The notes below the pieces were generated by a model. It saw only the letters and a program-made list of their open reading frames with translations. It had not been told where the DNA came from and did not search any database. A stretch of 61,299 nucleotides of DNA. It comes from CAZQNF01 sp964403325. GTDB taxonomy: Bacteria > Patescibacteriota > Patescibacteriia > Magasanikbacterales > GWA2-37-8. Within the stretch, counting starts at the first letter, position 1. Each line of letters begins with the position of its first letter. A program made the translations under genes and the position numbers. The stretch lies in NCBI GenBank assembly GCA_964403325.1, contig CAYOFO010000001.1, positions 1-61,299 on the forward strand. The letters run 5' to 3'. Below, piece after piece: positions 1 through 8,771 of the stretch.

Positions 1-656
1 TAAATGATAGTTTTCTTTAAAAAGCGGAGCGTGCAAAGTGATTATGTCCGACGTTCGCAATAACTTTTTTAAAGTTACATAGGTCAATTCTAGCGTTCTA
101 GCTAATTCCTGATTTGGTTTTAAATCATAGGCTAGCACCTTCATTTCAAATCCTTTGGCTATGCGCGCGACTCGCGTTCCGATGTGGCCAGTACCGATTA
201 TCCCGATTGTTTTGTCTTTTAGATCGGTCTCAGACAGGTCATGAAAATCGTGAATGCCTACTTTCGCATATTGGATTGATTGAACTAATTTATGCGTTAA
301 GGCTAATATTAAAGCAAACGTCTGTTCGGCTACTGTATTTTCTCCGTAGGTTGGAACGTTGGAAACTATGATGCCTTGTTTTTTTGCGGTCATCAAATCA
401 ACATGGTCGTAGCCGGTGCTCATAACTGTAATATATTTGAGTTTTGGAAGCGCGGCGATTATGTCTTGTGTAACTAAAGAGTTAACAAATACGGCCAGTA
501 CGGTTGTCCCAGGATCGATATTTTTAAGAGTAAGTGGTTCGTTGTGAACGATAACCGAAAAATTGTGAAGTTTTTTTGGACATAGTCTTGCTGTTCAGGC
601 CAAAGTCCGTAAAAAACAATTTTTTGTTTTATGGGTATAAAATTAAAATTACGAAT
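1..656 (-). pseudogene. D-2-hydroxyacid dehydrogenase, partial and frameshifted
   Basis: Read on the minus strand this is an NAD-dependent D-2-hydroxyacid (D-lactate type) dehydrogenase, a cytoplasmic enzyme family that reduces 2-keto acids. Visible are a catalytic-domain stretch (NVPTYGENTVAEQTFALIL), the Rossmann motif GIIGTGHIGTRVA and SDIITLHAPL near the window edge, where the gene runs off. The first residues (KIVFYGLWPEQQDYVQK) lie in a different frame from the rest. The frames switch at a run of seven T at 571-577, and one extra base would join them. The N-terminal frame has a stop at 663-665 and no ATG, GTG or TTG after it, only ATT or ATA; the end given here is the ATT at 654-656. 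This is either a decayed gene or an assembly indel. The family call is firm; the broken state is seen, its cause is not. Confidence 0.75.
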
Positions 657-669
657 GTGTTTTTACATT

Positions 670-1137
670 TTATCGACCGGTTAAGTATAGCACCAATAAA
701 AATAGTCCTCCCCACCAACCAATATCCGAGATAACAAGACTGATTATGATTTTTCTTTGCCAAGATGAAGGTAATAGCTCTCTAGATAAATCATTTTTTT
801 CCCGTTCAAGTAAAAACGGACTGACCTTAAAAGATAAAAAACACCCGTTTATTACAAGGGCGATAGTAATAATAGTATGAAATAGTGGAATGCCGATAAA
901 ATTTTGGTGGCGATAAAAAATAGTGGCGCCTATTACCGCCAGAATAATTCCTGCCCAGATCATCGGTTTGGTAACTTTGTGAGTTCTGGTGGTTGCTTCT
1001 GTCCAATAGGGTGATTTTCTGCCGAGAAAACCGTGGATGTCTATAACGGTTACTGCTCCCAGGCCGATTATAAAACCAGCGAGAAACAAAAATAATCCGA
1101 TGGCGTCTAACCAATTAATGAAGAGTCCAAATAGCAT
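670..1137 (-). CDS. Small integral membrane protein, unknown function
   Basis: A 155-residue protein made mostly of hydrophobic segments: about four likely membrane helices near residues 5-30, 60-75, 85-105 and 130-152. A conserved-looking polar stretch (VIDIHGFLGRKSPYWTEATTRTHK) sits between the first two helices. No catalytic motif is recognised. It lies 11 bases downstream of the next gene on the same strand, so the two are probably cotranscribed, and that partner is also membrane-bound with a possible extracytoplasmic domain. A role in the cell envelope or in metal or redox handling is possible but unsupported. The ATG start gives a helix directly at the N-terminus, as expected for an inner-membrane protein. 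Confidence 0.7.
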   Translation of the reverse strand: MLFGLFINWLDAIGLFLFLAGFIIGLGAVTVIDIHGFLGRKSPYWTEATTRTHKVTKPMIWAGIILAVIGATIFYRHQNFIGIPLFHTIITIALVINGCFLSFKVSPFLLEREKNDLSRELLPSSWQRKIIISLVISDIGWWGGLFLLVLYLTGR

Positions 1138-1148
1138 AGTTTAAATTT

Positions 1149-1997
1149 TTAGAGAGGGCAGGTATTTTTACCGATTGCCGCGTATAAACCGCACCATGAA
1201 AATATGGCCTCAAAAAAACAAAAACCGGAAAAAAATATAAGTATTGGACTCCAGTTGGTGGTAATCGCGATGAGAAATAATATAGCGCCGGTAAGAGCCC
1301 GCATCCATCGGTCGAATTGGTTAATGTTGTAGTTTGCTTTACGTACGCCGCTTTTAGAAAACTTTTTTAAAATAGTGCGATATAAAAAACCAAATAGGAA
1401 AGCCAAGATAAAGAGTGCGGCAATATAACCGTATCCAAAAGGGGATAAGATAAAATCAATGGGGGATTTGTCAAAAAAATTGCGTTTAAGCTGGGGGATG
1501 AGACGCATCGCTGTCCAACCAGTCTGAGGGCCAAATTTTTCTGTCTCACCGATGGCGAGGGAATATTTGCTGTTATTCTTTGGGCTTGAAACGGTGACAG
1601 TGTATGTACCGGGGCCGGCCACTTCTTTGTATTCCGGGCCCATCCAATATGCATCGTGTCCAAACGGTTCAAAAAATTCTTTCCAAGTAAATTTTGTACC
1701 ATCAAGAATAGCTATAGTCTGTCCGTTTTTAGTGATAATGGCGGTAATTAATTTTTCTTGACCTGGCACAGAGGGTACTAACGTGTTTACGTATAGTTGA
1801 AAGGGTTTGTCTGAAGTAATGGTGTATGTAACCGGGTTGCCGGAGAGCTGGTCGTAATAGGCTTTAGAAATTTCCGGATCGGACACAAAAACTGGTCGCG
1901 AGGTTACGAGCTGGGGTTCATGAGCGTTGGCAATGCCGGGAATCAGAATAATGAGCGCGATAAATAATATTGCCCAGCAAGTAGAATGGTTTTTCAT
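1149..1997 (-). CDS. Exported membrane-anchored protein with C-terminal DUF2892-like (YgaP-type) domain
   Basis: The 282-residue product opens with a signal peptide (about residues 1-25, cleavage likely after IANA). A predicted beta-rich extracytoplasmic region of roughly 150 residues follows, then a membrane helix near 190-210. The C-terminus (about 225-282) has two hydrophobic segments and the ending CGLYAAIGKNTCPL, which resembles the DUF2892 or YgaP-like membrane domain, where a CP pair near the end is typical. The outer domain (PVTYTITSDKPFQLYVNTLVP, then GPGTYTVTVSS) looks like a cell-surface beta sandwich. The gene is first in a two-gene minus-strand unit with the membrane protein that ends at 670. 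Function is unknown; the domain match rests on pattern memory, not on a profile search. Confidence 0.65.
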   Translation of the reverse strand: MKNHSTCWAILFIALIILIPGIANAHEPQLVTSRPVFVSDPEISKAYYDQLSGNPVTYTITSDKPFQLYVNTLVPSVPGQEKLITAIITKNGQTIAILDGTKFTWKEFFEPFGHDAYWMGPEYKEVAGPGTYTVTVSSPKNNSKYSLAIGETEKFGPQTGWTAMRLIPQLKRNFFDKSPIDFILSPFGYGYIAALFILAFLFGFLYRTILKKFSKSGVRKANYNINQFDRWMRALTGAILFLIAITTNWSPILIFFSGFCFFEAIFSWCGLYAAIGKNTCPL

Positions 1998-2005
1998 GGG
2001 AGAAG

Positions 2006-2275
2006 TTATTTATAGGTGAATAAATTAAATATAAGTTTTGTGATTGCTGGCGCGGTACGTTTTAAATTTATTATCGACAAAAAATGCGGTATATAAGAAT
2101 TTGTATTAAGCATTTTTATTAATTTTTCTTCTTTTTCCGATACTGAAAATTCAGGGTTGGCAAGGTTTTTGAAACAAATAATTTTTGTAAATTCTCCACC
2201 AAAAACTGATTTATAAAAATTGAATGCTTCTTCGGCATTTCCGTTGAAGTTAATATGAGGATTGATAGTTGCCAT
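2006..2275 (-). pseudogene. VOC/PhnB-like (glyoxalase-fold) protein, C-terminally truncated
   Basis: From the ATG at 2275 the protein begins MATINPHINFNGNAEEAFNF, followed by YKSVFGGEF, the usual start of PhnB-like members of the vicinal-oxygen-chelate superfamily. These proteins are normally about 135-145 residues. Here family similarity stops after FSVSEKEEKLIKM (about residue 55), and the remaining 34 residues look unrelated before a stop at 2006. The expected second half, with the paired beta-alpha-beta-beta-beta unit, is absent. The open frame can be extended upstream to 2341, but the extra 22 lysine-rich residues do not belong to the family, so 2275 is preferred. This is one of several damaged genes in the block. 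Confidence 0.65.
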
Positions 2276-2412
2276 AATTTTATTCTTTAATTTGTTTTTG
2301 TGAGTATTTTTTATTTTATCAATTTCTTGAATCTTTGTCATTTTGTGATAGGGGATGGTTTAGAACCTGAAAAATTTTTTCAAATTATGATTTGTGGCTA
2401 ATGTAAAACAAA

Positions 2413-2440
2413 AATCTGACTGAGGATTGTTGGTTGGATT
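2413..2440 (-). terminator. Degenerate hairpin terminator, family 1
   Basis: Arms AATCTGACT and GGTTGGATT pair over nine positions with G-T wobbles. On the minus strand the hairpin is followed by a T-rich tract, placing it downstream of the lipoprotein gene that ends at 2532. It starts with GTGAATCC on the minus strand, like the hairpins at 5280 and 9564, so the three appear related. The rest of the 2342-2531 spacer shows no gene. Confidence 0.45.
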
Positions 2441-2531
2441 CACAAGATAGGATGACTCCTTGCCGGAAGGAAGCCGAAGTTTCTAAATTTTTCTCACGAT
2501 CTCAATCCTCATAAATGAATTTAATAGTTTA

Positions 2532-3347
2532 TTATTGCCACACCACTTTTGTTACCCCGGGCAATTGTAATAAGTTAACTTCAACTTGTGGTTTACAACT
2601 GCACATAACAATCGATACCCCGGCCCAGCCATCGATAGGGGGTATGTTCACCGTGTTGCCATTTTGACTAATGGTAAGTTGGTCAATCACACTTTGACAC
2701 ATGCCCGTTGTAGCTAGGTGGAGGGTGGTTTTAATCAGTTGTGTCGGGGTAAGTTTTTCATCCGCAATAGTTGAAATTTGTTTGTAAGTGATAGTTTTTC
2801 TATAATCTTCGCTATTCATGGTATCGCCGTTACAGTATTTTGCAGTCTCCTCTGTAGATGTAATGTAAGTAATTTTTTGCGCGTCAGTTTTGGATGTAAC
2901 AGTAAATATTGTTTGATTGCTCAAGCCGCTTGATGTGTGTACCTGCAGTTGGTAGGTGTTTGGTGTTATTTGGAGTGCCGTCAGATTGCAAGGTTTCATG
3001 ATGCTTTGAGTAAACAGGGGTTTATTGCCGGCACATGGCGTACCCATGGTTGGGATAGTAAAAGATAGGGATTCTCCGTTCGCTGATGGTAAAAAATTAA
3101 AAAAATTATTACCAAAACTGATGCTGTTGGTGGTGGAGGTAAAGCCAGTTCCTTTAATAGTGATGATTGTTCCGACTGGTCCACTGGTAGGAGAAACGGA
3201 CTCAATGTGCGGTAAGTCAGAAGGAACTGAAGGAGTGGTGGTGGCAATAGGTGGTAGAGTGTTGGCTGGAGGTGTCACTACGACTGTTTGGTTGCAACCA
3301 GCTCCAAGCAGGATAAAAAACGGTAAGAGGAGTAATATTTTTTTCAT
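2532..3347 (-). CDS. Lipoprotein with an IPT/TIG domain
   Basis: A 271-residue exported lipoprotein. The N-terminus has a short basic stretch, a hydrophobic core and the lipobox LGAGC, so Cys18 should be lipidated after signal peptidase II cleavage. A proline-rich linker leads to an IPT/TIG immunoglobulin-like domain at about residues 47-150 (PHIESVSPTSGPVGTIITIKGTGF is typical in shape). The C-terminal 110 residues contain several cysteines (VIMCSCKPQ, CQSVIDQL) and match nothing I recognise. The protein is expected at the outer face of the cytoplasmic membrane and is probably structural or binding. It stands alone, with a degenerate hairpin downstream at 2413-2440. Confidence 0.8.
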   Translation of the reverse strand: MKKILLLLPFFILLGAGCNQTVVVTPPANTLPPIATTTPSVPSDLPHIESVSPTSGPVGTIITIKGTGFTSTTNSISFGNNFFNFLPSANGESLSFTIPTMGTPCAGNKPLFTQSIMKPCNLTALQITPNTYQLQVHTSSGLSNQTIFTVTSKTDAQKITYITSTEETAKYCNGDTMNSEDYRKTITYKQISTIADEKLTPTQLIKTTLHLATTGMCQSVIDQLTISQNGNTVNIPPIDGWAGVSIVMCSCKPQVEVNLLQLPGVTKVVWQ

Positions 3348-3752
3348 AATTTATGTTTTTTAGTTAAAAAAATGTATTTAGGGAGGAGCTTAAATAATTA
3401 GAACATAGGCAAAAACTTAAGCTTGCTAGCCATAAGGGTAGCTTAGATGTTTGGGCGTTACTTTGCAAGTTTGGTCGCCGATTATGGCACTTATTATTGG
3501 CTGGTTGGAATGCCGGCGCAGTAAGTACAGGGAGTTTGTTGAAAGCGCGTCATGTATAACAAAAATGCGATGTGAGTACAGTTTAATTTTTACTTCCATG
3601 GTACTCACATCGTTTTTGATTCATAGATAATTTTTACTGTATGCAAAACAAAGGTTGATCATTATCATTATTCTATTGATGTTTTCTCGGCATATTTCAT
3701 TACCTATGGTATTTACCAAATGGCCGCTCAGTTCTTTAAAAAAGAATTTTAC
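3348..3752. other. 405-base spacer with one long inverted repeat
   Basis: No supported gene lies here; the short minus-strand frame at 3426-3608 has no recognisable features. The notable element is a perfect 12-bp inverted repeat, CGATGTGAGTAC at 3568-3579 and its complement at 3601-3612, with a 21-base loop and five T directly after the right arm. On the plus strand it has the shape of a terminator, but no plus-strand gene precedes it. Confidence 0.5.
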
Positions 3753-4675
3753 TTATTTGGAAATCGTTATAGTGTTTACTAATTTTATACAAGAAATTCG
3801 TTGACGTCGTTTACTTCGGCTTAGGGTTGAATTGAAATCTCTTTCAATTTGTAAAATGAGCTTGTTATTGGTTGTTAATATGTAGCTTTCTACTGCGTTG
3901 ATGTCTTTTAAAAAATCTGCTTCTTGGGAATCTTCACAGTACATAAGGGTAGAAATGAGGGAGCCAAAGGTGATTTTGCCGTTAGTAACGGTGTAACTAC
4001 CGTCAAAGCTATTGCAATCCGTGGTACTGTTTATAGTTTGGTCGTCTTAAAATGTAGGGTAAATGTTGCGGTTTTTTTAGGAATAATGCTGGTGCCGTCG
4101 CTCATTTTAGTGTTCGTCCATTTCCAGGTACGATTGGTTACTTGCGAAAACGGATGAACTTCTGACAGCGTGTTGCCGGTAACTTTAAAATACCTGCTAA
4201 CTCCAACTGATGGTTGGGTAGTCATAGGTTCACCTGGCTTACGATCAGCATAGTTGGCAATAATTTGACCATCTTTAATCTCAATATTTTGCGGAGAAAT
4301 CCGGTCGCCTAATAGAATGATGTTTGTGCCAAGAGTGCCGGTTGATGAGTTAATAGCTGAGGCGAGATAAAAGAAAGTCCCGCTCCCATCAGTATTTTGA
4401 GTAAGAATAAAAACAGCATCATTTTTTCCATCATTATTTAAGTCGCCTGTTGTTGGCATGCCAAAAACCGAAATAAGAGTATCGGCCGAACGTCCGTTTA
4501 CCAAAGTCACCGGCTTATTTTCAATAGTATATACTGTATTGATCGGGTCAAAAGCGTTAATAATCGTGCTATTCGTGGGAGCCTTGGCGCTATCTCGTAA
4601 AATTAAGCTACTAGCTATCACCAAAAGTGCCGTAACGACAAACAAAACCCCAATCCAGATTTTAGTTTTTTTCAT
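3753..4675 (-). pseudogene. Membrane-anchored META/HslJ-domain protein split by a frameshift
   Basis: The first frame (4675 to 4031) has an N-terminal membrane anchor (residues 5-25), a middle region with an FG-GAP-like calcium-loop stretch (TTGDLNNDGKNDAVFIL), and then the opening of a META domain (WKWTNTKMSDGTSIIPKK, FTLHF). It stops after FKTTKL. The next frame continues the same domain without loss: DDQTINSTTDCNSFDGSYT, then VTNGKITFGSLISTLMYC and a helix ending near 3830. One missing base near 4047-4052, in a short A run, explains the break. META-domain proteins of this type are outer-face proteins linked to stress or antibiotic tolerance in other bacteria; the role here is unknown. The far C-terminus (after 3830) may hold a second shift. 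Confidence 0.75.
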
Positions 4676-4719
4676 ACAGTGTTAAATATAAGTAGACGAA
4701 GAGTAGTGTAATTAAAAAA

Positions 4720-5121
4720 TTAGGATTCCGTAGTAATTCCGTCAAAATAGTCTGCTTTATCCGCCTCGGCGTCAGCTTTGGTGTGGTGCACCAGGCCATC
4801 ATGGTGATTGGGGTGAGAGTATAAAGTATAGAGTTGTAAGGGTTTATCTAAAGATGTATTTACAATGTTGTGTCTCGTGCCGGCAGGTACAACTACAACA
4901 AAACCGTCACTAACAACGTGTTCGGTATCGTTAAGGATTGCGGTGCCATGTCCGGCTTCGCAGCGAATAAACTGATCCAGCAGGTGTTCCTCGGCGCCAA
5001 TATCTTCACCTGGTTTGAGACTCATAACCACCAGCTGGCTGTTTTTGGCGGTATATAAAACGTGTCTAAAATCGGTGTTTTCAAGGGAAATTTCTTCGAT
5101 ATTTGTAATGTAACCTTTCAT
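4720..5121 (-). CDS. Cupin-domain protein
   Basis: A 133-residue single-domain cupin. The first cupin motif is visible around residues 38-60 (GEDIGAEEHLLDQFIRCEAG) and the second around 78-92 (PAGTRHNIVNTS). Metal-ligand candidates are His46 and the His of TRHN, together with Asp or Gln in between. Stand-alone cupins of this length bind a metal and a small ligand or act as isomerases; no substrate can be read from the sequence. The gene is intact, unlike the second cupin gene at 10355. It follows spacer repeat copy A and has no close partner on its strand. Confidence 0.8.
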   Translation of the reverse strand: MKGYITNIEEISLENTDFRHVLYTAKNSQLVVMSLKPGEDIGAEEHLLDQFIRCEAGHGTAILNDTEHVVSDGFVVVVPAGTRHNIVNTSLDKPLQLYTLYSHPNHHDGLVHHTKADAEADKADYFDGITTES

Positions 5122-5270
5122 ATTGTTTAGAATAATGATTAAGTTTTTAAATTTTATTTAACAGTGGGGTTGTGAGTGTTGCCGAGCAACTGAATTTGTC
5201 GCTATTGGCCTTGTGAACCGCCTATTTCATAGAAGATCTGTGTAGATAAACGGCAACAGCAAGAGAAAGG

Positions 5271-5425
5271 TGTTAAAAAATCCGTCTGACAGCGGTCGGA
5301 CGGATTCACAAGAAAACAGTTCAGCATCATGGATAGTGTTATAAATAAATTTCAGGGGGTCGGGGAGTATTGGAACGTTTCAAATTTAGGGTAGTTTACT
5401 CTTCGTTGTCACTCGCTATATCTAC
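5271..5425. repeat. Dispersed spacer repeat, copy A
   Basis: This spacer contains a hairpin, then a block reading CATCATGGATAGTGTTA (5325-5341), a G-rich block, and the 26-bp motif at 5395-5420 (TTTACTCT..TGTCACTCGCTATA). The same order of blocks occurs at 13511-13681 and, in part, at 8495 and 11935. Most of the 300-base gap between 5121 and 5422 is made of this unit. Confidence 0.6.
5280..5305 (-). terminator. Hairpin terminator, family 1
   Basis: An 11-bp stem (ATCCGTCTGAC with GTCGGACGGAT, one T-G wobble) has a four-base loop. On the minus strand it is followed by six T. It sits downstream of the gene ending at 5422 and so probably ends that transcript. The sequence is related to hairpins at 2413 and 9564. 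Confidence 0.75.
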
Positions 5426-5841
5426 CACGCATTTTCCCACCCCGCAATGTGTTCGTGAGTTCGAATTTTTACAAAATACAGTTCCAATTTTGCTTTATAT
5501 TTTTGTGCATGTTCTGGGTTTGAAGATTGTAAGATGGTGGTAATTAAGGCGTCCAATCGTTTTTCAAAATCATCTTCCATGCGACGAAGGATTGGGGTGA
5601 GTTCGTGGGTCTTACCTTTCTCTCGACAATCTAAAAAAAGATTGTGTTGTCCGCGTAAATACCCAATGGTATTGGTTAAAGAAATAAGCGCTGGCATACG
5701 CCCGATTACACCATCATAATCACCGCTAGCAACCCATTTTTCAGCCTCATCAAAAGCATTCTTAATAAGAATATTTAAATTGATGGCTAGCTCACGATAC
5801 GCTTCGTTAAGAACTATTTTTTTGCAAAAGTCATCTTGCAT
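5422..5841 (-). CDS. Hypothetical helical protein
   Basis: A 139-residue soluble protein predicted to be nearly all alpha-helical, with no signal peptide, membrane segment or familiar motif. It contains a helical hairpin-like pattern (AFDEAEKWVASGDYDGVIGR, later RRMEDDFEKRLDALITTIL). It begins 4 bases after the stop of the metallophosphoesterase gene on the same strand, so the two are very likely cotranscribed and perhaps functionally linked. A family 1 terminator follows. I do not recognise a family and give no function. Confidence 0.65.
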   Translation of the reverse strand: MQDDFCKKIVLNEAYRELAINLNILIKNAFDEAEKWVASGDYDGVIGRMPALISLTNTIGYLRGQHNLFLDCREKGKTHELTPILRRMEDDFEKRLDALITTILQSSNPEHAQKYKAKLELYFVKIRTHEHIAGWENAW

Positions 5842-5845
5842 AGAT

Positions 5846-6412
5846 TTAAAAATTAAGATTCATTATTTTTTCTCCGTATACGTAAATAATTTCAGTCTGA
5901 GCAAGTTTAGTCACGAGCTTACCGGCTTCCGGGTAGGTATGCCCATGCAACAAGAATTGAGGCTTTTTCTCTTCCACGTATGCTCTTAAGGCTTTAAAGC
6001 CGGTGTGAGCTAATTCGGAAGTATCGTCATTAACCCCATACGGTGGACAATGTGTTAAGAGTACGTCTACCCGAGGAAAATTTTTGAGAAGTTCAGTAGC
6101 TTCTTCCTGAGTATACATTTTGGCATAGCGCGAGTCTTTATACCTGAGTGACCCTTCAAAACCACCAAAGAGTACTCCTTGGAATTCCCATGTTGTCAAA
6201 TGGAGATTGCGAATGCCTAAATCTGGAAAATAATTCCCCGAACAATGATTGCCATAGACGCCAATTTTTGGAATATCAGTTATGAATTCTAACTCACGCA
6301 AAGAAAGTAAATCTAAGTCGCCAAGAGTGCAAATGAAATCTATTGATTCTTTTTGCAATAATTCTTTAATACGGGTGGAAGGTGGCCGATCAGCGATAGC
6401 GAGAAGGCGCAT
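5846..6412 (-). CDS. Calcineurin-like metallophosphoesterase
   Basis: The 188-residue protein carries the metal-binding motifs of the calcineurin-like phosphoesterase superfamily in the right order: Asp8 in AIAD, TLGDLD near 32, GNHC near 54, LLTHCPP near 118 and HGHTYP near 156. These residues normally hold two divalent metals and hydrolyse phosphomonoester or phosphodiester bonds. The size fits the small YfcE/MJ0936-like group. It acts in the cytoplasm; the substrate is not evident. It is translated just ahead of the helical protein at 5422 and likely shares its promoter. Confidence 0.85.
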   Translation of the reverse strand: MRLLAIADRPPSTRIKELLQKESIDFICTLGDLDLLSLRELEFITDIPKIGVYGNHCSGNYFPDLGIRNLHLTTWEFQGVLFGGFEGSLRYKDSRYAKMYTQEEATELLKNFPRVDVLLTHCPPYGVNDDTSELAHTGFKALRAYVEEKKPQFLLHGHTYPEAGKLVTKLAQTEIIYVYGEKIMNLNF

Positions 6413-6467
6413 ATAGTTTATTTCTTGGGTTATTCAATGTGCGCAATTCATTTTTCTGGTTCATATG

Positions 6468-7673
6468 TTAGTTCGATGGAGTGAGTGATTGTTTGGGTAG
6501 GTAAGAGTTTTTTTGATTTTTAAACAGTGCCCAATATAAATAAACAATAGATAAACTCAGTATTTGAGTTGTGATAATGGGGCCGGTTTTTCCCAGATAA
6601 TCAGCGAATAGACCAAAGGCATAGGCAAAAATAGCGAAAAATACATTCCCAAATAACGAATTGATAGAACCCATGGTAGCTCGCTGCTCATTAGAAAATT
6701 CAGCCTGCATAAGTGAGTTCAAGGCAACCAAGGTTATGCCATATGGCAAAGAGGTGAGTGCAATTAAAAATGGGGACCATGCCCCAACAAACGTTACGGC
6801 CACAATAGTTGTGGTAATGCTAAGTAACTGACCGATAATGAGGACTTTAAACGAAGAGAATTTATGCAAAATTTTCCCGGCATTTCTTGATCCAAAAAAA
6901 GAAAATAGTTTATTTAAACTTTTGGATATCCCGAGAGCCCATACTGGCCAGACCGTATTAATAAATACCGGCATAAATTGGTTTTGTACTTCGCTCAGGC
7001 CAAAATTCAAAATCGACGAAAGACTTAAGGTGCGCAATTTAAAATTATTTCTGAATTTGCTCAAAGCTTTTTTTAGATTGTTAAAGATGTTGCCACTCAT
7101 TTTTTCAAAATGAACGTTGGGTTCGACTATCCAGAAGCTAATAATCAAAGCAATTGTTTGGGCTACTACTGATATCCAAAAAACATAGGCAAAGGAAATG
7201 TTTGCGACAAAGCCGCCAAGGAGAGCGGCCATGCCGAGTGTAAGTTGAAGTATCGAGTTAATTTTTCCGTTATGTTCAGCAAAATGTTCCTGTTTTTTGG
7301 TTTCTTCTAATGTATCGTACAGCAGGGCGTCATTATTACCACTGAAAAGCGCGTCTTGTAGGCCAGCCAAAACAGACCCGATTGTTAATATAACAAAAGA
7401 TCCTCCCACCGCCCAGCACGCTACGGAAATAACTTTTACCAATGAGCCGAGTATGAGTGTTTTTTTTCTTCCAATCATATCTGAGTAGATGCCGGTTGGA
7501 ATTTCAAAAATCGATGTTGCGATTGAAAATATGGAGAACAGTAATAAAGCGCGTGCGTATGATCCGGTTTGTTGTGAAAGATAAATGATGGTAATTGCAG
7601 CAAATGGCCTAAATTCTGAGAAAAAAGTAAACCATTTCAGCAATTTTATATTTTTATTCATAAAATTTTTCAT
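6468..7673 (-). CDS. MFS transporter
   Basis: A 401-residue integral membrane protein with about twelve hydrophobic helices in two halves. The major-facilitator signature between helices 2 and 3 is clear (GIYSDMIGRKKTLILGS, around residue 63). The long central loop around residues 190-215 separates the two six-helix halves. Closest in style to efflux-type MFS proteins, but the substrate cannot be told. The ATG at 7673 abuts the stop codon of the methyltransferase gene with no spacing, so the two are cotranscribed; a second Met at 7661 is also a possible start. It acts in the cytoplasmic membrane. Confidence 0.85.
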   Translation of the reverse strand: MKNFMNKNIKLLKWFTFFSEFRPFAAITIIYLSQQTGSYARALLLFSIFSIATSIFEIPTGIYSDMIGRKKTLILGSLVKVISVACWAVGGSFVILTIGSVLAGLQDALFSGNNDALLYDTLEETKKQEHFAEHNGKINSILQLTLGMAALLGGFVANISFAYVFWISVVAQTIALIISFWIVEPNVHFEKMSGNIFNNLKKALSKFRNNFKLRTLSLSSILNFGLSEVQNQFMPVFINTVWPVWALGISKSLNKLFSFFGSRNAGKILHKFSSFKVLIIGQLLSITTTIVAVTFVGAWSPFLIALTSLPYGITLVALNSLMQAEFSNEQRATMGSINSLFGNVFFAIFAYAFGLFADYLGKTGPIITTQILSLSIVYLYWALFKNQKNSYLPKQSLTPSN

Positions 7674-8471
7674 TTATTTTTCCGCTACTATAATCATATC
7701 TTCACTATCTTCTGAATACAGTTCTTTTGACCAATCTCCATACGCGTGAATTTGTTTAAAACCTATCTTTTTGCAAAGTGCGGTAAAATCATTTTTGGAG
7801 TACACTCTCACTGAGTAATCTTTGCGAACCTCATCATTTTTGCCTCGTGTAAGAATCCAAGCCCCCTCAATACGCTTAGTTAAGGGGTTGTAGTTATCGA
7901 TGATCCTAAGTTTTGCTCCAGAAACAAGATCCCTGGTTTCGTCATGTTTATACTTACCGTTCATTATTCGCGGTATGTTGACATCGGTATGCATTAAAAA
8001 TTTCCCATTTGGTTTGAGAGCCTCATAAAAATTTCTTAAAACCTTTTCATTCTCTTCATCGGTAGCAAAAAATCCAAAAGAATAAAACATATTAATTACG
8101 GCATCAAACTCTCCTTTGAAAGCACTCTGAAGCATATCCGCTTTTCGAAAATCGACAGTCAGCTTCGTGTCTTTGGCCTGTTGCCTTGCTTTATCCAAAT
8201 GAACGGAATTAATATCAATTCCCACTACATCATATCCTTGCTTTGCCAACTCTAAGGAATGACGTCCATAACCACATGGAATGTCTAAAATTCTCTCTCC
8301 TTCTTTTAGTGAGAGAAGCGTGATTATGCCTTTCGTTTCTTCCTCTGTCCTTTGTGCCAAGTTTTGTTTTTTTTCTTGTAAGTATCCCTCCAAAGAATTA
8401 TCACCTTCAAGGTAAAAATCTCCAAAGAAACCAGCGCTTTCTTCCCACCATTGAATATTATTTTGGTTCAT
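7674..8471 (-). CDS. Class I SAM-dependent methyltransferase
   Basis: A 265-residue Rossmann-fold methyltransferase. Motif I is ILDIPCGYGRHSLELA near residue 62, the acidic end of beta 2 is VVGIDIN, and motif IV is FDAVINMFYSFGF. The C-terminal part contains beta strands and RVYSKNDFTALCKKIGF, as in small-molecule methyltransferases. The open frame extends upstream to 8516, but those 15 residues are encoded by repeat copy B, so the Met at 8471 is taken as the start. The gene runs directly into the MFS transporter gene. Substrate unknown. Confidence 0.8.
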   Translation of the reverse strand: MNQNNIQWWEESAGFFGDFYLEGDNSLEGYLQEKKQNLAQRTEEETKGIITLLSLKEGERILDIPCGYGRHSLELAKQGYDVVGIDINSVHLDKARQQAKDTKLTVDFRKADMLQSAFKGEFDAVINMFYSFGFFATDEENEKVLRNFYEALKPNGKFLMHTDVNIPRIMNGKYKHDETRDLVSGAKLRIIDNYNPLTKRIEGAWILTRGKNDEVRKDYSVRVYSKNDFTALCKKIGFKQIHAYGDWSKELYSEDSEDMIIVAEK

Positions 8472-8494
8472 ATATGGTTGTATTTTAAATTTTA

Positions 8495-8668
8495 TACCAC
8501 ATGGTTTAAATCCCATCCAGGGTTAACAAAAAAATATGGCTCAAGTAAGCCATATTTTTTGTGCTCCACATAGTAGGTGGTGTTTAGAATTGAATTTTAG
8601 GAGCTAAAGGGTCGTGTATATTTTCCAAACTCAGCATAGTTTGTCGCGGCCTTCGCTCAATATGTGTT
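8495..8668. repeat. Dispersed spacer repeat, copy B, with tRNA-3'-like end and hairpin
   Basis: On the plus strand: a T-arm-like stretch (TTTAAATCCCATCCAGGGTT, 8502-8524 region), then a perfect 13-bp hairpin with A and T flanks (8529-8560, AAAAAATATGGCT and complement), then CACATAGTAGGTGGTGTTTA and a diverged tail. The same arrangement stands at 13511-13681. The hairpin would work as a terminator on either strand. The rest of the spacer up to 8771 shows no gene. Confidence 0.65.
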
Positions 8669-8771
8669 TTAATGAGCTATTAAAAGGTTTTATCTTAAAA
8701 CGGATTGCAAGTTTTATGGTAGTATACTTATTTGATAATTATTTCTCAAACCACGCACATTACATTAAGTT

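Noticed and set aside
3426..3608. 60-residue minus-strand open frame
   Set aside because: No start context, family pattern or partner, and it overlaps an inverted repeat and low-complexity sequence.
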